Of a stretch of DNA of 44,336 nucleotides, positions 40,816 to 44,336 are shown piece after piece. A program made the position numbers and the translations under genes. Origin of the DNA: Acidobacteriota bacterium (lineage in GTDB: Bacteria; Actinomycetota; Acidimicrobiia; Acidimicrobiales; RAAP-2); NCBI GenBank assembly GCA_018971385.1, contig JAGXAY010000008.1, positions 1 through 44,336 on the forward strand, read 5' to 3'. The stretch's first letter is position 1. Each line of letters opens with the position of its first letter. Below the pieces are notes generated by a model. The model was given only the letters and a program-made list of their open reading frames with translations. It was not told the DNA's origin and searched no databases.

Positions 40816-41247
40816 ATGTCTGACGATGCCTTCGAAAGTGAGCGGCAGAAAGATACGTTTGTTCGACTATTTGGAGCGACGGAAAAAGAACTAACCAGTC
40901 AAGGAATCGATCCAGACGCTTACGCCCGACAGAACATCCGCAACGCGCTGAAGGACCGAGGGAAGTGGGACTTAATGTTGCCGAAATCAATCCAGTACGG
41001 ACTTCTCTGGACGCGCTGGGGGGTACGCGGCTTTATTGCAATGTCTATCGGAATTGGCTTCCTGGCGGTTTCCAAATATTCACCATTGCATTGGGTGGGA
41101 ATTATCTCCGCATACTTGATGTGGATTGTTACCCTCGTCACGTACATCCTCATGTTGAAATACCGCCGCATGTACATTGCAGCGTGTCACGCCGAGAAGG
41201 TACCGACTTCATGGCGACGAAAGAGAACGAATTGGTCCAATATGTAG
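40816..41247 (+). CDS. Small two-helix membrane protein, unknown
   Basis: 143 aa. Residues 1-70 are charged and soluble (SDDAFESERQKDTFVRLFGA), then two TM helices (GFIAMSIGIGFLAV and VGIISAYLMWIVTLVTYILML), then a basic tail. The layout suggests a membrane-anchored cytosolic N-domain. No family recognised. GATAAT lies 9 nt before the ATG, so the leader is very short. Codon usage is more A/T-rich than in the genes to the left, suggesting acquired DNA. Confidence 0.65.
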   Translation: MSDDAFESERQKDTFVRLFGATEKELTSQGIDPDAYARQNIRNALKDRGKWDLMLPKSIQYGLLWTRWGVRGFIAMSIGIGFLAVSKYSPLHWVGIISAYLMWIVTLVTYILMLKYRRMYIAACHAEKVPTSWRRKRTNWSNM

Positions 41248-41382
41248 CTCTCGCATTCATCGCGACGCCCGGCTCCCCTCTTCTCCGTGCTGAACCTTGG
41301 CGACGTGTCTCAGGCAATCCCTTTTCGTTCGAAACAGGAGTTGGTGAGAATGTCGCTCGATAATGTTTCGCCCGCAGATAGC

Positions 41383-41700
41383 TCAATTGAGGTCAAGAAC
41401 GAGCTCGACCGCATCATCGATAGCCCACATTTCGCCGCCTTGAAGCTTCGCCACCGTCTCACCAAATCGACTGACGTCCAGCGCCGCCAGCTGCTCGACC
41501 AACACTTTCGTTCGTTCGCCCCGGATGTCAATCGTCGGGCGTATCGTCGCATCGCGCGCACTCGTCGAGGTTGGGGCGATCAGTACCACCGAGCGAGGTA
41601 GCAGCGCATCGGACTGCACGATCACTCCGTAACGGTGTCCTCGCTGTTCGTTGCCCACTCCCTTCGGTAGCCGTAGCTCGACGACGTCACCCCTCTGCAC
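41383..41700 (-). CDS. mazF: MazF-family endoribonuclease toxin
   Basis: 105 aa. RGDVVELRLPKGVGNEQRGHRYGVIVQSD is the MazF/PemK core (key parts RGDVV and GNEQRGHR with the catalytic Arg), followed by VVLIAPTSTSA (the conserved Thr/Ser strand) and VLVEQLAALDVSRFG. MazF toxins cut mRNA at short single-stranded sites. GTG 41700 overlaps the antitoxin gene by 14 bp; the upstream open frame is antitoxin sequence in another frame. It appears intact. Confidence 0.92.
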   Translation of the reverse strand: MQRGDVVELRLPKGVGNEQRGHRYGVIVQSDALLPRSVVLIAPTSTSARDATIRPTIDIRGERTKVLVEQLAALDVSRFGETVAKLQGGEMWAIDDAVELVLDLN

Positions 41701-41926
41701 GGAGTTGCTCCATGAAAGCGGCGACGTCGAGCATTTCGCGTCGATCTTCCTCATCAGCTTCGAGCGTGGCGATCTCGTGGCGCAACGCTTCGCGCCGACG
41801 GACCTGCTGCGCGCTTCTCACGAGGGCACTCCTGATGGCGTCGGACCGTGAGAGTCCGGTTGCCTCCAACAGGGCCAGTGCCCTCTGCGCCTCGTCATCC
41901 AGTCGAACGGAAATCGCCAACGTCAC
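41687..41926 (-). CDS. Ribbon-helix-helix (MazE-type) antitoxin
   Basis: 79 aa. LAISVRLDDEAQRALALLEATGLSRSDAIRSALV fits a ribbon-helix-helix DNA-binding fold (strand ISVRL, helices with TGLSRSDAIR). The acidic C-terminal helix (EADEEDRREMLDVAAF) would bind the toxin. It is placed upstream of and overlapping mazF, the standard antitoxin-toxin order, and probably autorepresses. GTG 41926 follows TACAGT by 6 nt. Confidence 0.88.
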   Translation of the reverse strand: MTLAISVRLDDEAQRALALLEATGLSRSDAIRSALVRSAQQVRRREALRHEIATLEADEEDRREMLDVAAFMEQLRAEG

Positions 41927-41938
41927 GCTCCAACTGTA
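41927..41938 (-). promoter_or_regulatory. Leaderless extended -10 promoter of the mazEF module
   Basis: Minus-strand TGATACAGT (an extended -10) is followed by TGGAGC and GTG 41926. Just upstream, ACGTA and TACGT (about 41947-41964) form a short inverted repeat that could be an antitoxin operator. Confidence 0.5.
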
Positions 41939-42061
41939 TCACAAAACGTAATACGCACTACGTCCTGCCTCGCACCCAACGGTCGGCGGACGTCAGGATT
42001 CGAGCAAGAATCGGTAGACGTTTGTTTCCCGAAACACCCGATGCGCGACAGTTTCTGCGTC

Positions 42062-42775
42062 TCACTCATTGAAAGCGCTAACCAACTCGGCGAGCGACGT
42101 AATTATTGTTCCGTCCCAGGAACTGTGTCCTTCGAAACGTTCCGTATCGACCAAGTTTGGATCAACGAGCATCGTGGCAGCCATCCCCAGTTCGTGCGCC
42201 ACATGTAACTCGTTACTTCCACCATCTCCAACGAATACGCACTCATCTGGCTAAACGTTGAGACGTCGTGTGGCCGCCAAGTAAATTTCAGGATCCGGCT
42301 TTCGTACGCCAAGCTCACACGAGAATGCGACAACGTCAACCACGTCTCTCAGCCACGATGAGTTCCACGACAATGGCGTCTCGGCTGAACAGTCCGTGAC
42401 AACGCCGAATCGGTATCCCCGTTCCTTCATTTGGGACAGGTGCATCGCCGAATACGAGTCACTCAATAATCCCCTGCAAAACTCCAGTCGCTGTTCTGTG
42501 GCCAGCGCAATCTGGCGAGAAGTGGGTGACCCCCCGACCCGTTGCGCCTATTCCGAGATCGTCTCTGAAAGACCACCCATCGTTCCGCGAACCCGCGCGT
42601 CGAAGGTATCTCGCACGATGTCTGTGAACGCTGTCCGATCGACCTCTAAGGCATCGGCCATCTGAAACGCTACAGTGTCTCGCTGCAGTCGCGAACCACC
42701 CGGTACCAACGTACCGTAGAGGTCGAAGATAATCGTTCGTGGACGTTGTGAAACGGTCATCGCTTCACAGTGCAC
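42062..42775 (-). pseudogene. HAD-superfamily hydrolase interrupted by two in-frame TAG codons
   Basis: Read on the minus strand from GTG 42775 (or ATG 42760) to TGA 42062. The frame is open and family-like throughout except for TAG at 42550-42548 and at 42253-42251. Before the first stop is TIIFDLYGTLVPGG (motif I). Between the stops are YRFGVVTDCS (motif II) and GVRKPDPEIYLAA (motif III lysine). After the second stop come PDECVFVGDGGSNEL (motif IV) and a normal C-terminus ending AELVSAFNE. No frameshift is needed anywhere. It is a recent double-nonsense pseudogene, since TAG ends recA and other genes here. It begins one base after the hicB stop, so it belongs to the hicAB operon. Confidence 0.85.
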
Positions 42776-42991
42776 TCACGACGCAATCTGAATCACGCCA
42801 GCCCGAGAATGCGGGACCGGGATCTCTTCGCCCATGCTTCGCAGAATCTCCAAGTGCTCGGCAATGGCATCTCGAAGAGTAGACGTCACCTCGGCCACGC
42901 TCGCGCCCGTGGCAATGCAGCCCGGAACGTCTGGAGCGTAGGCCGCGTAGTTGGTACCCGCATCTTCAATCACGATGGTGAATTCAGTCAT
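42776..42991 (-). CDS. hicB: HicB-family antitoxin
   Basis: 71 aa, short form lacking a C-terminal DNA-binding domain. FTIVIEDAGTNYAAYAPDVPGCIATGAS is the HicB partial RNase-H fold (YxAYxPDLPGC-xxxG signature), followed by the TLRDAIAEHLEILRSMG helix. Its ATG overlaps the hicA stop (ATGA). It neutralises HicA. The toxin-first order is usual for hicAB. Confidence 0.93.
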   Translation of the reverse strand: MTEFTIVIEDAGTNYAAYAPDVPGCIATGASVAEVTSTLRDAIAEHLEILRSMGEEIPVPHSRAGVIQIAS

Positions 42992-43185
42992 CGTGGTCTC
43001 CTCTCGAGTTCGGCCTGTCTCACAATGCTACTGAGGGTTCCTTTAGGGACTTCATCACCCAAATTCCCCGCCACGCACACCGAGCCGGGGCGCGTGGCGT
43101 GTTTGTAGTGACGATGACTACCCGTTTGACGAATCTGAACCCAACCTGCTCGTTCCAGTTCGCCAATGATTTCTCGGACTTTCAC
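42988..43185 (-). CDS. hicA: HicA-family mRNA interferase toxin
   Basis: 65 aa. Starts KVREIIGELERAGW and has the catalytic-His motif TGSHRHYKH, then VCVAGNLGDEVPKGTLSSIVRQA, the complete dsRBD-like HicA fold. GTG 43185 is chosen because family members start at this point; a TTG at 43206 would add seven residues. It cleaves mRNA when free of HicB. Intact. Confidence 0.93.
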   Translation of the reverse strand: MKVREIIGELERAGWVQIRQTGSHRHYKHATRPGSVCVAGNLGDEVPKGTLSSIVRQAELERRPR

Positions 43186-43415
43186 GCTCCACAACGGTCG
43201 TGACAATCAGCGAGATGAGCGAGTTACCCCGACCGGTCACTTTCTATGAAAAAACGATAGACATTGGTCTCTCGTTGAACAAAACCCAGGCGGACGTACA
43301 ACCGATTCTCGACCTCGCGCGCGGGTCGGCGAGTCAGGTCGACTCTCAAGGCTCCGAGCGGACGAGCGTGTCAGAACGCGATGGTGACAAGATCACTACT
43401 GATGCCCTTACCTTT

Positions 43416-43453
43416 CGCCCCCCATCGGTAACCACGTTTTCGATGAGGGGGCG
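43416..43453 (-). terminator. G/C-rich stem-loop after the 43478 gene
   Basis: CGCCCCCCATCG (43416-43427) pairs with CGATGAGGGGGCG (43441-43453) with one bulge, 24 bp beyond the stop of the secreted protein gene. No U-run follows. The rest of 43186-43477 shows no gene that I can support. Confidence 0.45.
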
Positions 43454-43477
43454 CACTCTGGTGGGACGAGGAGAACG

Positions 43478-43954
43478 TCAGTGCCCGTGAGTATTTACAC
43501 CAGTAGTTGATCCAGGAACCGAAAGGCACGCAGGGAGACGACACGGAGGCGCCAAAACCAGAGGTTTGCCCGAACTTATCTGGAACTCCCAGCGAGTACC
43601 AGGCTTAGCAAAAACGCTAAAGGCGAACTCCGTCATCTTCACGACTGTTGTCTGGACGGAATCAACGTCCCCGAGACAAGTATTGGTGGAACCAATGTGA
43701 GTGAACCCAAACCAGCCCGGCCCAGCGCAACTGAAATATATGGTGTACGCCTTTGTCCCGATTGGCCTAAATCTGAAGAGATGAGAATCACCCTGACCAA
43801 CAATCCACCTCACGTACACGCGCGCTCCAGAAGGCTCGGTTTGGAGAACCTTTGCCTTAGCCGGCAGAACGTAATGCTGCGAACTCGTTAGTGATGTCAC
43901 GCCGGTGATGCCAACGCTTGAAATCATGAGCGTGGAGATGAACGATCTGATCAC
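43478..43954 (-). CDS. Secreted protein of unknown function
   Basis: 158 aa with an N-terminal signal sequence (FISTLMISSVGITGVTSLTSS). The mature part is beta-rich (ARVYVRWIVGQGDSHLFRF, YTIYFSCAGPGWFGFTHIG), with four cysteines that could form disulfides (CAGP, CLGD, CRLPAC). No family recognised. GTG 43954 has TAGGAG 9 nt upstream. It follows the frameshifted secreted-protein gene on the same strand by about 12 bp, so the two were probably an operon. A/T-rich codon use fits acquired DNA. Confidence 0.6.
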   Translation of the reverse strand: MIRSFISTLMISSVGITGVTSLTSSQHYVLPAKAKVLQTEPSGARVYVRWIVGQGDSHLFRFRPIGTKAYTIYFSCAGPGWFGFTHIGSTNTCLGDVDSVQTTVVKMTEFAFSVFAKPGTRWEFQISSGKPLVLAPPCRLPACLSVPGSTTGVNTHGH

Positions 43955-43966
43955 CTGAAGACACTC

Positions 43967-44336
43967 CTACTTTTGAGGCCAAGTCGGATATGGACTCGGA
44001 TCAGCACCCGTGGATTCACCGAGGAGGCCGGAATTTAGCGGAATCGACGAGGACACCGTTTGGCTTTGCGAAATTTTACAGCCATACAGGGTATCGGTCA
44101 CGTAGTACAAGGTTCCGGTCACGTTTTCGTACAAACTAGCCTTTGTGCCACTGCGTAACGATAAGGGGTTACCGAGATAGCAGCTGTGTAAGTGTTCGAA
44201 TTCGTCCACCCAGTAGTCGCAGAGACAGAAAGCGTGTCGTTGACTGAGGCGACAATGGCGTCAACTTGAACGGACAAGGACACTCCCGACTGAATCGAAA
44301 AAGTGGCAGATTGTGTCACTGACAACGAAAAAATTG
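43967..44336 (-). pseudogene. Partial, frameshifted gene for a Ser/Thr-rich beta protein (runs off the window)
   Basis: Two minus-strand frames join into one sensible protein if one base is added at the GGGG run at 44165-44168 (CCCC on the coding strand). Upstream is ATFSIQSGVSLSVQVDAIVA and LSVSATTGWTNSNTYTAAIS; downstream is SLRSGTKASLYENVTGTLYY to the TAG at 43967. The alternating hydrophobic/Ser-Thr pattern resembles the insertion region of aerolysin/ETX-type beta-pore proteins or other exported actinobacterial beta proteins, but this is weak. The start is beyond the right edge. The frameshift could be real or a homopolymer sequencing error. Confidence 0.55.

Noticed and set aside
42062-42775. 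TAG recoded as an amino acid genome-wide
   Set aside because: TAG is the natural stop of recA, the acetyltransferase, DUF3048 and DUF2268 in this window, so general reassignment is excluded; only local readthrough remains possible.
43200-43490. Plus-strand frame of 96 codons between hicA and the secreted gene
   Set aside because: No family resemblance, low-complexity tail, and it covers the hairpin and the end of the opposite gene.
1-44336. CRISPR array, prophage or restriction-modification locus
   Set aside because: No regularly spaced repeats, phage structural genes, integrase or methyltransferase-endonuclease pair could be found in the window.

Overview
This window is high-GC bacterial chromosome, almost certainly from an actinobacterium. 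The cluster rimO-pgsA-cinA-recA, the leaderless gene starts with TANNNT hexamers, the GAAC-N4-GTTC LexA box, the DUF3048 and SapM-like secreted proteins and the frequent GTG starts all point that way. A secreted acid protease (sedolisin), amino-acid decarboxylases, an agmatinase and a ClC transporter would suit an acid-tolerant Acidimicrobiia-type organism, but that placement is inference. No 16S rRNA is present to decide it.

Layout. 1-8.2 kb is housekeeping: the tail of an M24 aminopeptidase, serB, an MFS exporter, a hexapeptide acetyltransferase, then (all on the minus strand) tRNA-Ser(GCU), rimO, pgsA, cinA and recA with a LexA operator, and a Nudix hydrolase. 8.3-14.1 kb (plus strand) holds a TSUP permease, a DUF4395 membrane protein, and a translationally coupled pair of secreted proteins: a sedolisin and a propeller plus glycosidase-like protein. 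14.5-16 kb carries two coupled unknown genes that both look like degenerate PD-(D/E)XK-fold proteins, followed by typA. 17.9-28.9 kb has tRNA-Ser(UGA), a secreted protein, pheA, a PLP decarboxylase converging on an agmatinase, a DUF3048 protein, a tandem GNAT, a ClC transporter, a HAD phosphatase, a large EXORDIUM-like secreted protein and a BsuPI-like small protein.

29,132-30,927 is a complete IS1595-family element with 24-bp inverted repeats and 8-bp target duplications. It carries a decayed transposase plus an intact DUF2268 metalloprotease passenger gene whose stop codon lies inside the inverted repeat. 31-37.7 kb returns to metabolism: a Tam-like methyltransferase, an ArsB/NhaD-type permease, a nucleoside phosphorylase, an SDR, and an operon PLP decarboxylase-AlkB-alpha/beta hydrolase. 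37.7-40.5 kb has two DinB-like proteins around a SapM-like secreted phosphatase.

40.5-44.3 kb is visibly poorer in G+C and looks like accessory DNA: a small membrane protein, a mazEF module, a hicAB module followed by a HAD gene broken by two in-frame TAG codons, and two secreted proteins of unknown role, the last frameshifted and cut by the window edge.

A genome-wide theme is visible: at least thirteen genes here have a TANNNT-like -10 hexamer 5 to 7 nt before the start codon, i.e. leaderless mRNAs, and this was used to choose starts. No CRISPR array, phage integrase or classic defence operon was seen.
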